Shown: in pieces, positions 43,201 through 54,300 of the stretch
How the letters are laid out: each line of letters opens with the position of its first letter
Position numbering within the stretch: position 1 is the stretch's first letter
NCBI GenBank assembly: GCA_039720395.1
Contig: CM077832.1
Coordinates: 15,256,966-15,320,965, forward strand
DNA length: 64,000 nucleotides
Reading direction: 5' to 3'
Origin: Liquidambar formosana
Lineage: Eukaryota; Streptophyta; Magnoliopsida; Saxifragales; Altingiaceae
Program-made: the position numbers and the translations under genes
The notes under the pieces: generated by a model
Told to the model about the DNA's origin: nothing
Database searches by the model: none
Seen by the model: the letters and a program-made list of their open reading frames with translations, nothing else

Positions 43201-46022
43201 AGGCCTGGGTGGTCACCCGAGGCTCTGTCAGCATATGCCCATTTTTGACCCCTTTGACTTCCAAATGTGTTTTAGGGTTCAAATTAACTCCGATTTTGAC
43301 GAAACGAAAGCCAAAACGACCGTGTTTCGAAGGGGAATGTAATTTGAGTCACTTGAGGGTGAGAAACCCTAGCCATGGCTGCATGGTTGAGTCCTACAAA
43401 GGTGGTTAACCGCTATGCCTCACCATCGCTTAGCTTAGGTATGCACATAGGGTCGCACCGAATGCTTTCCAATTTGAAATTCAACCTCCCTAAACACATT
43501 TGGGGATGAAATCAAGACCAATCAAGGTCAAATGAGTAGTCATAGAGTGAAAATCATGAGCCAATTCGAGCTAACCCGAAGTAGGTCTTTTAGCCAACCT
43601 GAGCCTTAATGAGCCATTCTAATCCCGAACCTTCAATTCATCGAATTGAACCCACAAATACCTCAAATACAACCATATGAACTCCAATTGGCAACTTGGA
43701 GATCATTTCAAGGTCAAATGGAAAGTTTGTGATCAAAAAGACGATTATGCCCCTCAAGTCACAAAAGTTCTAATTAACCCTCGAGATCAACTCCAAATCG
43801 AACCAAAATTCATACACACCATCCTTAGGACCCTAGAAACTCAATGCAAAAGACTAGACTCAAAAAGGAAACAAAAAGACTCATGCAATGACAAACCCTA
43901 GCTAAGGTGACAGGTGGCAAAAATGGGGTGTGACAGCGTACGCGCTTTTGTTTTATGCGTACGTATGAAGAATTGCAACTGAACAAAGAGCGTACGCACT
44001 TTTCATTTATGCGTACGCGCATTCATGTAATGAACAGACACGGGCTTCCAAAACACGCGTACGCACATTTAGTTGAAGCGTACGCGCATTTACAAATCCT
44101 GAAAATGTAAATGTGCGTACGTACTTTCAGGCGCTGTTTCAGCCTCATATAAGTGCGTACGCACATCCAAAGATGCGTACGCACATTTGAAATGTACGTA
44201 CGTTTATTATGCAAACAGAATATGTGTAATGCGTACCTGTGCTGTATACTTACTTGTGACTCTTCTTATGGCAGCTTCCACCTGAGCTTGTGACGAGGGG
44301 CAGCTTCACCAAGACAGGTGCTTGGTGGAATCGGCTCACCGGCGAGACCAGAGCTCTGGTCAACGCCGTCGGTTTTTCTACGATCACGACCGACGTGAAC
44401 GTGCGCACTCCCAGGGCGATAGTCCATTGCCTAGCTGAGAGGTGGTGGGACACTACGCATACATTGCATATCAGAGGGCGAGAGCTGACGATGACCCCTT
44501 ACGATTTCTATCGATTGTCCGGGCTGCGTATGACTGGGGAGCCTTTCTCCTTTGATCATGATGCAGACGAGCGAGCAGAGATTTCAGTGCGGCTGCTGGG
44601 CATAGCCTTTACTGGTTCTTCCATTTACTGCCCCGGCCTATATGATGCATACCTCTCCTACCCGCAGGATACCCCCGAGCACCGAGCCCACATGGCGCGA
44701 GCTTATATCATGTTCCTCTTGGGGGCCTATCTGGTCCCCAACTCTTCACAGACCGTCTCCTTTGGGTGGTTGCTGGCCTTGGAGGATCTGGAGACAGCCG
44801 ATCGTTTCTGTTGGGGCGCCGCCATTTACGCCCATCTGATCTCCACCATGGATTCACTGAGCAGGGGTGCTATCAACTCCATGCTTAGTTATTGGAGAGT
44901 GTGGGTGGTAAGATTCTTTATCTCCCCTCGTTCGTGTAGCTTCTTTGCTCATGATGTTTTATTCTATCAGCTCACTCGCGTTCTTATTGTGCCACAACTA
45001 TGGGTTCATAGGTACCTCCGGAAGGAGGTCGAGGAAGAGGGAGTTCCCGCAGTGAGTATGCGACAGCATCTGAGCTCCCGCAGGTTCCTCGACGAGATGG
45101 TGGTCGAGAGGGTAAGAATCACTACACAATCCTGCGCTTCTTTGTTTTCTTTCATTCCTCTTCCTGATTCCTTATGTGTTCGTAGATCGTTCCCCGCCCC
45201 TGGGAGGATGAGGCACCTTTGCCCCCAGTTGAGCACAACACTGCGGCGTGGGAGCTCACCTCGATGTCGCAGGTGTTCGAGTACGTCGGCGCCCGTTCTT
45301 TCTATCTGGCGGAGAGGGTAGCTTGGCAGTTCGACGCTGACATGGGCGTGATTCCCCGCGTGCCGTTGGATCCTCCCCCGTATATTGCATTCCCTTACCA
45401 GTGTAGTGACGAGGATTTGGCCGTCTGGCAGGGTGGGATCGCGTATACAGACAGACTGATGGGGGAGGATTTTGATTACGAGCTTTTTGCCAGAGAGCAG
45501 CTCATGCCGAGCCTTTCTATGCCCTCGACGGTGGGTCAATATCCTGCTCTTTCTTCTTTTTCACTTTAATCCTGTTATCTGATCTGATGACATGCGTTGC
45601 TGTAGGGCCCACATGCGTCATCTTCCGGAGCCGTGGACCCTGTGTACCCGGGATGGTATGTGCCCTTTCATGAGACGAGGGGCGTTCCAGGGAAGCGGAT
45701 GGTTCCCAGGGCGTCTTCCTGTCTCGGCTATCCCATGCCTGAGGGTGTCCGTGCGGTATGCAACATCCTACCCTGTATTTGAAAACATGTTAAAATGCTA
45801 TGCATGTCCTAACGTGATCCCATCCTTGCTTATTTTGGACAGCCTACTATCCCGGAGGTGTCAAACCTGATCCATTTGGTGGGCAGCCTGAAGCTGATGG
45901 TGACGGATCTGTCCCTTCAGCTAGTCATAGCTCGGGAGGAGGCAGAGGGTCATGGTGAGGATGCCGAGAGCGGCGATGATGATGATGGTGGCGAGGGTAG
46001 CGATGCTGCCTCGGACTCTTGA
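40265..46022 (+). CDS. PMD (plant mobile domain) protein of element C, six exons
   Basis: Exons 40265-40420, 44275-44907, 44971-45111, 45186-45530, 45606-45755 and 45843-46022 join in frame, all phase 0, giving 534 residues without a stop. This is my model; intron 2 (63 bases) is short for plants. Exon 1 is basic (MAPKRARREG). Exon 2 carries the PMD signature: WWDTTHTLHI, LTMTPYDFYRLSGLRMTG, RAYIMFLLGAYL, DRFCWGAAIYAHL. Exon 3 adds QLWVHRYL. The end is acidic (GDDDDGGEGSDAASDS). Plant PMD proteins are nuclear and act in silencing; whether this one binds DNA is unknown. Intron 1 was enlarged by a 3.3 kb solo LTR, which may disturb its expression. It lies antisense to the element, downstream of pol. 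Confidence 0.8.
40633..43935 (-). mobile_element. Solo LTR D (A-family relative) in intron 1 of the C PMD gene
   Basis: Begins TGTGGACCCCAGAAATGG and ends GGGGTGTGACA, 3303 bases, flanked by perfect GCGTA duplications (40628-40632 and 43936-43940). It is homologous to LTR A along much of its length but clearly diverged. No internal element region is present, so it is a solo LTR. It carries a TATA box (CTATAAATA, 42947-42957 minus strand), a palindrome array (43142-43222), a donor-like AAAAG/GTATAC near 42727 and an internal tandem duplication at about 42148-42472. The insertion point splits one of C's own CGTACG palindromes. Confidence 0.9.
43142..43222 (-). promoter_or_regulatory. Palindrome array of solo LTR D
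   Basis: Outer arms CTCGGGTGACCACC and GGTGGTCACCCGAG enclose GGGCGGCTAGCAGCC and GGGCGGCTAGCCGCCC-type inner palindromes. It occupies the same LTR position as the array of LTR A, about 190 bases upstream of the TATA box, but the inner stems read GGCGG/CCGCC instead of GACGG/CCGTC. Confidence 0.7.
43936..44225 (+). promoter_or_regulatory. CGTACG palindrome cluster in intron 1 of the C PMD gene
   Basis: About ten copies of the GCGTACGC/ACGTACGT-type core lie in 290 bases of intron, for example GCGTACGCGC, ATGCGTACGCGC, AAGTGCGTACGCACATCC and AATGTACGTACGTT. It is the densest cluster of the motif in the window. It ends 50 bases before exon 2. Confidence 0.6.
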
Positions 46023-46261
46023 CTGTGTTTTTTTTTTCTTTTATTTCTTGGATCAGACTTGTTTTAAACTTTACATTTGGGGTTGTATATTCATGTTTAC
46101 TCATTTCTCCTTCCCTTTCTTGCGTGGATAACTTAAAAACTTATATCCTTGTCTTGTTATGTTTCAATTGTGCTATGAGTTCGACCATCCCATCAATATT
46201 GCAAAACGAGCCAATGCGTTAAGTACCCGAAGAGCTAAAAACTGCACCCAAACACCTTCAA

Positions 46262-46432
46262 ATAATCGTACCAAATGTGCGTACGCATAAAACACATGCG
46301 CGTAAGCACATGCGTACGCACAAAAATTATGTGCGTACGTACCTTTGAAATGTGCGTACGCACATTTACCTTACTTCCCTATTTTCATACTTTCCAAAAA
46401 CGAAACCAGGAAACCCTGGTACTGCCTATAAA
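46262..46432 (+). promoter_or_regulatory. Promoter of the second C antisense gene with C-family palindromes
   Basis: TGTGCGTACGCAT, ATGCGTACGCAC, TGTGCGTACGTAC and TGTGCGTACGCACA lie at 46275-46368. The TATA box CCTATAAA is at 46425-46432 and the ATG is at 46476. Array-to-TATA distance is about 55-150 bases. Confidence 0.7.
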
Positions 46433-46475
46433 CCCAAGCTCGACCTTGCGCCTCCCTCCTCGCGAGTTAGGATTC

Positions 46476-47816
46476 ATGGAGGCCTCCCAACTTAGCAAAG
46501 CGATTACCCGATGGCTGACGTCTTTCAGTGATTCGGCCAAGGCCGAATTCAATGAACTCTTTGGCCTGCCGTGCATCTTTCATTACTGTCAGGTGGATGT
46601 TAACTACCCTTTTCTTCACGTGGTTGCTGAATTTTGGCACCCGTCTCGCCATGTGTTCCGGTTCAACTGTAACGAGCTGTGCCCGACCATCGAGGATTTT
46701 GGCGGGATCCTTGGGCGTACTGCCTTCAATGGTTTGCTCGTGCCGGTTACGGAAAAGGTCGCCGCAGATGAGGTTGCTCGGTTTCTCGGACTCTCTACGA
46801 GGCTGGTGAAACAATGGGTGAAGGATTTTTGCATCGACATCCCTTCCTTGTCGCAGTACTTTATCAATCGCCCAATGCCCACCGGGGAGGCTTGCGTCTT
46901 TTACCTGCGTGCCGCGTGCATTTGTGCCTTGGCCACCCTTTTCTTTTTGGAGGAGCAGAACAAGATAGAGACCTTCATTGTTCGTTCTCTCACTGAGATA
47001 AGGAGTTTCAATCCGAGTATGATGATCCTTGCCGGTACCCTCAATGGTCTGGATCGAGTAGTGCGCACCGAGAGCTTCTCCTTCGATGGCAGTCCCCTCT
47101 TACTGCAGGTTCCCGAGAGATCCCCCGTCTTTCCCGCCCATTATCATTTTTCCTTTTACTGGAATTTGCCTAAATATGCGTACGTACATACTAAATGTGC
47201 GTACGTTTATTTTAAATGTGCGTACGCACATTTATAACTTCTGTTTGTCTCTTTTTCGCAGATCTGGCTGTATGAACGCCTGCGGTTAATTGCCGAGCCA
47301 AAGATGAGTATCTGGACTTATCATCCTCAGCACTATCGTTACCGGAAGTTGCAAGCCCCTTTCCCGTCTGTCGAGGAGTCCCGAGAGATGCTGGATACCA
47401 TTCCTTATCACGCGATCTTATGGTATTGCCCCTGGTGGCGAGTCACTTACGCTGTGAAGAAGCTTGTGCTCTCTTACTGTGTTATGATGGTTGGTCTTAA
47501 GGAGGTCTCTTTTTACTCACCTCTCCATATCCATCGCCAGTATGGGGAAAAGCAAGAACCTATCAAGTATTGGCATCTTGGGTATACTTGTCCATGGTCG
47601 TCTAGGGTAGTGGAGCGTATTGAGGATGAGTGGCACAACCAAGCCGTATACTGGCGTATCTCAGCCCCCAAAGTGATCAGCCCGTCAGGAAGTTACTACA
47701 CATGGCTAGCTGCTGACATGGAGAAGGAAGTGGAGGCTGAAGAGACATACAAGCGGAAAAGGGATGCTGAAGATGAAGAGGGAGCAAGCAAAAGGGCGAA
47801 AGATGATTCTACTTAG
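46476..47816 (+). CDS. DUF7745/PMD-like second antisense protein of element C, two exons
   Basis: Exons 46476-47108 and 47262-47816 join in phase 0 (CTGCAG/GTTCCC ... TTTTTCGCAG/ATCTGG), giving 395 residues. I chose ATG 46476 (MEASQLSKAI) because it follows the TATA box and the open frame before it is the palindrome cluster. Motifs: FWHPSRHVFRFNCNELCPT (about residues 50-68), LGLSTRLVKQWV, MMILAGTLNGLDRVV, LLQIWLYERL across the splice, and a lysine/arginine-rich tail (YKRKRDAEDEEGASKRAK) that looks like a nuclear signal. It resembles the DUF7745 family, which shares features with PMD proteins; this is from memory. The A copy is its homologue but lacks the intron. Its function is unknown. It may be a partner of the PMD protein. 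Confidence 0.8.
47109..47261 (+). other. Intron of the second C gene carrying CGTACG palindromes
   Basis: The 153-base intron holds ATGCGTACGTACAT, TGTGCGTACGTT and TGTGCGTACGCACA at about 47177-47233. These are the C-family palindromes found in the LTR. The A gene has no intron at this position. Confidence 0.65.
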
Positions 47817-47973
47817 TGAATGAGCCCGGATGACTTAGTTTCATTTATGCATTTCCCTTTCTTTCTTATGAGTTAACGAATAAGCATCAAAAGATGTACT
47901 AGTCTTTACCATTATCAATGAAGAATTATTATATTAATATGAGCACCGCATTATACAAAGTTGGCACTTTTCC
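47817..47973. other. Convergent spacer between antisense gene and pol of C
   Basis: About 157 bases separate the stop of the plus-strand gene from the stop of pol on the minus strand. The genes meet tail to tail, as in element A. An AATGAA at 47917 could serve as a weak polyadenylation signal. Confidence 0.55.
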
Positions 47974-50900
47974 CTACACATAATACTTGCGAAGCCTATC
48001 CATGTTGATTGGATGAGTGAACTCATTACTATCACTGTCCATGAGCTTAACAGCACCTCCGGGAAGGATTGTCTTAATGATGTAAGGCCCCATCCAGTTT
48101 GGCTTGAATTTTCCGCAGGGGTCAAACACTGGTGCCCGAAATTCCTTAAGTACCAGATCTCCTTCTTTCAGGTTCCGTGGTTTAACTCTTTTGTTAAAAT
48201 TTCGGGCCACACGGCGTTGGTAACCTTGCACATAATAGGATGCTTTTAACCTCTTCTCTTCTAAAAATGCCAACTGCTCATACCTTTCCCGTATCCAATC
48301 CATTTCTAGAATTCCACTTTCTATCGCTACACGTAAGGACCGCACTTCCATTTCTACAGGCAAAACGGCCTCCATCCCGTATACCAGTGAGTATGGGGTT
48401 GCTCCCGTGGAGGTTCTTATGGATGTCCTATATCCCCACAATGCATATGGCAATTTTTCAGCCCAATCTTTGTAAGTCACGGCCGTCTTTTCCAAGATGG
48501 TCTTAACGTTCTTGTTGGCGGCTTCAACAGCTCCATTGGTTTGTGGCCTATAAGGGGAAGGCTGATGGTGCTGGATTTTGTACTTCTCAAACATGCGCTT
48601 GACCTCATCCTCGAATTGTGTGCCGTGATCTGAGATGATCTCATGTGGTACCCCATAACGACAGATAATATTGGCTTCTATGAACTTAGCCACTTGCTTG
48701 GATTTCAATTCTGTGTAGGCAGCCGCTTCTACCCACTTGGTGAAATAATCAATAGCCACTAAGATGTACTTGTATCCTCCCGTGGCAGCTGGTTTGATTT
48801 CTCCGATAATATCTACGCCCCATGCAGAGAATGGCCAAGGAGCACTCAACTGGTGCAACTCAACCGGCGGCATGTAGTTGGAACTGGAATATACCTAGCA
48901 CTGATGACATCTCCGAACATATTTTACGCAATCGTTCTCCATGGTACTCCAATAGTATCCCAACCTCATAAGCTTTTTGGCTAACATTCTTCCGTTCATG
49001 TGCGTCCCGTATTCCCCCTCGTGAATCTCCTTCATCAAGGTCTCCCCGACATTCTGATCAACACACAACAAATGAATTCTGTCATAAGATCTTTTGAACA
49101 ACTTCCCTCCGCAAATGATGAACTGTGTAGCGAACAATCGTAATGCCCTACGTCCTTTCTTATCGGCCCCTACCGGGTATTCCCCTTTTCCTAAGAGGTT
49201 CCATACATCATGGTACCAAGGATATCCGTCATCTGGCTCCCCGTCAATCAATGCAATCATTTCCTCGTGCGCTGGCCTAGACTTTTGCTGGACGACCAAT
49301 GGTTCTATCTGGGTCCCGCAGGGTATTCGAATAAGCGAAGCTAGGGTGGCCAATGCATCCGCGAATTGGTTGTGGATTCGAGGAAGCGGGGTAAACGTTA
49401 TCTTTTGGAATTTCTGTGCCAACTTCTCTAAGTAACTCTGATAGGGTTTTAAATGCTCTTCTCGGGTCTTCCAAATTCTCTGAACTTGGGAAATTACTAA
49501 AGCTGAATCCCCATACACTTCTACCTCCTCTGCCCCTAGAACCAATAATGCCTCTAGACCTACAATGCATGCTTCGTACTCTGCCGTGTTATTTGAGTTT
49601 GGGAAGTTCAATTTAAACGATAGTGGCATATGAGACCCATCTGGGGTAATTAAAAGAACTCCCACTCCATCTCCATATTGATTAGAGGCTCCATCGAAGT
49701 ACATCTTCCAAGGTCCAACGCAATCTATAACAAAGAGATCTTCATCAGGAAATTCATCGTTCAATGCCTGCCCCGGGACTGGATTCTCAGCGCAATATTC
49801 CGAGATGGCCCTTCCTTTGATGGATTTCTGCGTGACATATATGAGTTCAAACTGGGCCAGTAGAGCCAACCATAGTGATAACCGCCCATTCAGCACGGGC
49901 TTTTCAAACAGATACTTGAGCGGATCCATCCTGGCTATAACCCAAACCTCGAAACTTGACAAGATGTGTCTCAATCTTTGTACGACCCAAACCAAGGCAA
50001 AACAGGATTTTTCTATGGCATTATATCTTGCCTCATACCCCTGCAGCTTCTTGCTTAAGTAGTATATGGCTCGTTCGCAGCTTTGGTCGTCCTCCTGTGC
50101 TAACATACTCCCCAGAGCTTCCTCAAAAAGAGACAAGTATAATAGTAAAGGCCTCCCAGGGCGAGGGGGGACCAATACTGGTGGGTTCAGTAAATACCTC
50201 TTGATGGCGTCAAAGGTTTCCTGGCATTGTTCATTCCACTCCTTCGGCTCTCCCTTCCTGAGTAACTTAAAAATTGGTTCGCACGTTGGGGTGAGTTTCG
50301 CGATAAACCGGCTTATGTACTGCAATTTTCCTAAGAACCCTCTGACTTCCTTTTCGGTACTAGGGGGTGGCATCTCTAAAATCGCCTTTACCTTAAGCGG
50401 GTCTACTTCGATACCTCTGCTGCTTACGATATACCCCAGTAACTTTCCCGATGTGACCCCAAAAGTACATTTCTGGGGATTCAACCTTAAACTGTATGTT
50501 CGTATCCGCTTGAAGAACTTTCTCAGGTTTTCCAGATGTCCGTCTCGAGTTTCTGCTTTTACAATCATATCATCCACGTACACCTCAACCTCTTGGTGCA
50601 TCATGTCATGCAACAAAGTAGTGGCCATCCTTTGGTAGGTGGCTCCAGCGTTCTTCAACCCAAATGGCATGACCGTGTAGCAGTAAGTGCCCCATCCGGT
50701 GGTAAAGGTCGTTTTGCCCATATCTGCTGGTGCCATCCGTATCTGATTATACCCCGAGAAACTGTCCATAAATGACATTAACGCACTCCCTGCGGTATTG
50801 TCTACCAGAACATCTATGTGCGGTAATGGAAAATCATCTTTTGGACAAGCTTTATTTAAATCCCGGTAGTCTATGCAGACTCGCACCCGTCCGTCCTTCT

Positions 50901-51342
50901 TTGGCACAGGTACTATGTTTGCTATCCAGTCGGCTTGGTCCACAGTTTTTATAAACCCTACCTTTAGTAACTTCGTAACCTCTTCTTTGACCTTCAATGA
51001 CCATTCTGGTGACATTCTCCTCAATCTCTGCTTTACTGGTTTCGCTCCATCTCGAATGGGAATGTGATGCTGAGCGATTTCTGGGTCTATGCCAGGCATG
51101 TCCTCATATGACCATGCAAACACGTCTTGAAACTCTCGTAAAAGAGCCGATAGGCTTGCCTGTTCATGCATGATTAGGGTAGAGCCAATTTGTATATTTT
51201 TTGGATTTTCTGTGGTGCCTATATTAATGATAATAGTTTCTTCTTTGATAGGTTCGATTTTCCTATCTTGGTTCTTATTAGCTAATTCATTTGGACTTAG
51301 AAGGTCATGCATTGGATTAGCCTCGTCATTAGGGGGACTCAT
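47974..51342 (-). pseudogene. pol of element C (RT, RNase H, aRNH, integrase), one nonsense codon
   Basis: One reading frame, broken only by TAG at 48895-48897, where A has glutamine. Order: RT (FPLPHIDVLVD, WGTYCYTVMPFG, catalytic YVDDM), gypsy-type RNase H, archaeal-type RNase H (FDGASNQYGDG, NNTAEYEACI, NQFADALATLAS), integrase zinc finger (HEGEYGTHMNG ... RRCHQC just before the stop) and catalytic core with the D, D, E residues present (WGVDIIGEI, ISDHGTQF, NGAVEAANKN). The C-terminal part ends at 47974. The start at 51342 overlaps the end of gag by 14 bases, in the +1 frame. Translation as far as the archaeal RNase H is possible; integrase would need readthrough. Confidence 0.88.
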
Positions 51343-54300
51343 TCAAATAAGAAAAATCATATTTTATTGCATCATCAGAAATTTGGGTTACATCGGTGGA
51401 TTTTTTTGCGACAGACTCATTCCCAGACCCTAGCTTGACTTTAGAAAGGACAGGCTTCTTATTTATTTTGACATTATAAGTGATTTCAGCCTCGTATTCC
51501 CAGACCCAAGCACTAGTGTTCCCATCAGCCGCAGAGATGAACTCGGAAGGGTTAACAGTCCCAGCATTCTTACTTAAAACCAGCACGTCTTCATTGCTTC
51601 TAGCTGACAATAGGAGATCCCAGCTTGCCTGATCCACATTTTCAACCCAATCTCGTTCTTCAGAGGTCTTAACAGTCTCTGAGCTCGTGTCTCTGAGGGT
51701 TAATTTCTCTTGGAAAAACACTTCCAGCCCCATCTCCTTTTTCCCACTCTTCTGATTCATCCACGGTTCGGAGAATCCACAATAAGGGAAATCCTCTCCT
51801 TCCTTTATGAAATTTCCGTTAAGCGTATCAGCATTTTTGGGAAAATGTTCCTTGTTCTCGCATGTGTACCCGAGTCCCCTTCGATTGTTCTGCATATGAA
51901 ATTCTGGGAATTCCGTGATGCCATCTCCTCTTTTCCCCAACCCCATGCCAGGCATGTATCCAAATTTCTTCATGATGTGGGCCACGATGTGATTAATGTT
52001 TTCCCCAAAATCTGGGGATACCTTCTCCTTCTCTTTATCTGCTCTGTCAATCACTTGTATGAATTCGAAGCCCCTTCATTCTATCTCATTGCTTTCCTCT
52101 TTTATCCTCAAGACCTGCTCGGTGATTTCCCTGTCCCCGTGAATTACCAGAACGCCCCCACCCCATGGCAACTTGATTTTCTGATGTACAGTGGAAGGGA
52201 CTGCCTGTAGAGGGTGTAGCCAGGTCCTTCCTAACAGCAAGTTATAGTTGGCAGGGATGTCCATGACACAAAATTCCACTGTCGATTCCACTCGCCCCAC
52301 CTTGCATGTTATCTTGAAAGTCCCCATCACACTCCTGCAACCATTATCATATCCTCTGACTGTTACTGCGGATGGTGAGAGATTTTCCTCTGTTATTCCC
52401 AATTTTGTTGCAGTACGCATTGGGCAGACATTCAATGCCGAGCCATTATCAACCAGAACTACCGGTATCTTTAGGTCTTTACATTCTATAGTGATATACA
52501 GCGGCTTCGCATGCTCGAACCCTTCAACTGGCAAATCCTCTTGGGAGAAGGTCATCACGGCTTTATTTATTGAGCTCACCCCCATAAGGGACAACACTTG
52601 TTCAGGAGTAGTTTCCATTAGCACCTCCTTTTGCGCTAAAGCGTCCAGCAGGGCTTGACGATGCTTCTTTGAGGCAGTAATCAAACCCCAAATGCTTATA
52701 CTTGCCTGCGTCTTTTTCAGCTGTTTCAGGACCCGATCTTCCTCTTCTTCTTCTCCCAGGTGCCCCATTCTCTCTCTTACCTTTTCGATGTCTGCTTCTT
52801 GGCTCATTTCTCGGCCCGGGTGATCTGCTTCCAGAAATCCGGGCTTGAAGTGTCTCCCGGAGCGAGTCAGGTGCATGGAATCCTTTTTCATTTCTGCCCA
52901 AATATCCTCTTCTTCACTATCATAATCTTCCCAGGGAGCTTTCTTTGTACCGATCATTAGAATAAACTCGGACGGGTCCTCGACCTTATCCGCACAACTG
53001 ATCAGATTCATAAATGCCGGGGGCGGTGTATTTCTGAAATCCTGGAGCGGGTTATTCTGTATGTTTGGCTTGTCGTTACTTGGCGGTGGTAGCTTCCCTG
53101 AATCAATTAAATCCTGGATTTCATTTTTCAAACGCATGCAATTATCGGTTCTATGGCCGATGCGCTGGTGGAAATCGCAAAACTCGTTCTGTCTCCAGTG
53201 CGGGGGAATAGGGTTAGGTAGCGCCCTAGGTTCCAATGGCTTTAAATGCCCTCTTTTGTTCAGATTAGCCAAAGCCTTTGACAATGGGACTCCCAGGTCA
53301 TGGTACACTCTCGGAGGTTTCTGTGCTGCTTGGGCCTGTTGGACAGCCCCTACCGTGGCCTGTATTTGGGTTCCGCCACCCATCCTGTTGCCTCCGTTTC
53401 CACTGCTGGTGCTGGAACCATATGTCTTATTTTGCCTGTCCACCTGACCACGATGAATGGCATCTTCGATGCGAGTCCCACATTGATATAACTGTTCAAA
53501 ATTCATAACCGAAGAAGTCAGCATGCGGTCAAAGTAAACGGGCGTCAAATTCCTCAGGATAATGTTTATCTAGTCGATTTCCGTGGGTCTATTTACCATT
53601 TTGACAGCTTTAGCTCTCCAACGGGTCAAAAACTCAGAAAACGTCTCGTCTGATTTCTGCCTTGTCATCTCTAGGTCCCTCAAGGTGACATCCAGCATAG
53701 TGTTGTAAGCGTATTTGTTGGCGAATTCTGAAGCGAGTTGTTCCCAAGAGTCTGAGACCTTCGGGTCAAGGGCGTAGTACCATTTCGAAGCATCTGACGA
53801 GAGAGACAAAGGGAAGGCATACAAAACTTGGTCGGGAGTTAACCCCCTCATCTTAGTGATGCTCAGGTACTGGCGCAAGTGCTGTTTGGGATCGCCGGTG
53901 CCATCAAACTTCTCATAATCAGCTATCTTGAATTTCGGGGGAAGCTGCACCTTCGACTCAGTTGTGATTCCTGCCATAGAATACATGTAGTCATCTATGC
54001 CTTGCGATTTTTGCCATGCCGTCTGCATTCGGTCCATCCGGGCCTTCATGTCAGCATTCTCCGCTGCCAGTTTCTCCACCCGGGCGTCCTTTTCTTTGGC
54101 CTCTTTCCTCTTTAGGTAATCCTCGTAGTCGTCATCTTCCCATCTCGGGTGTTCCTCTTCATTTCCCTTAGGTTCCCCTTTTTCCTCAGTCTCAGGTTGT
54201 TCTTCTTCTCCTGACTTTCCTTTCCCCTTTTCCAACTTGGTAACACGATCTCTCATCTCATTCATGAAGCCCCTCATCTCGGCCTTGTCGCTTCTCATCT

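Noticed and set aside
45006..45539. Minus-strand frame of 177 codons
   Set aside because: Antisense shadow of exons 3-4 of the C PMD gene.
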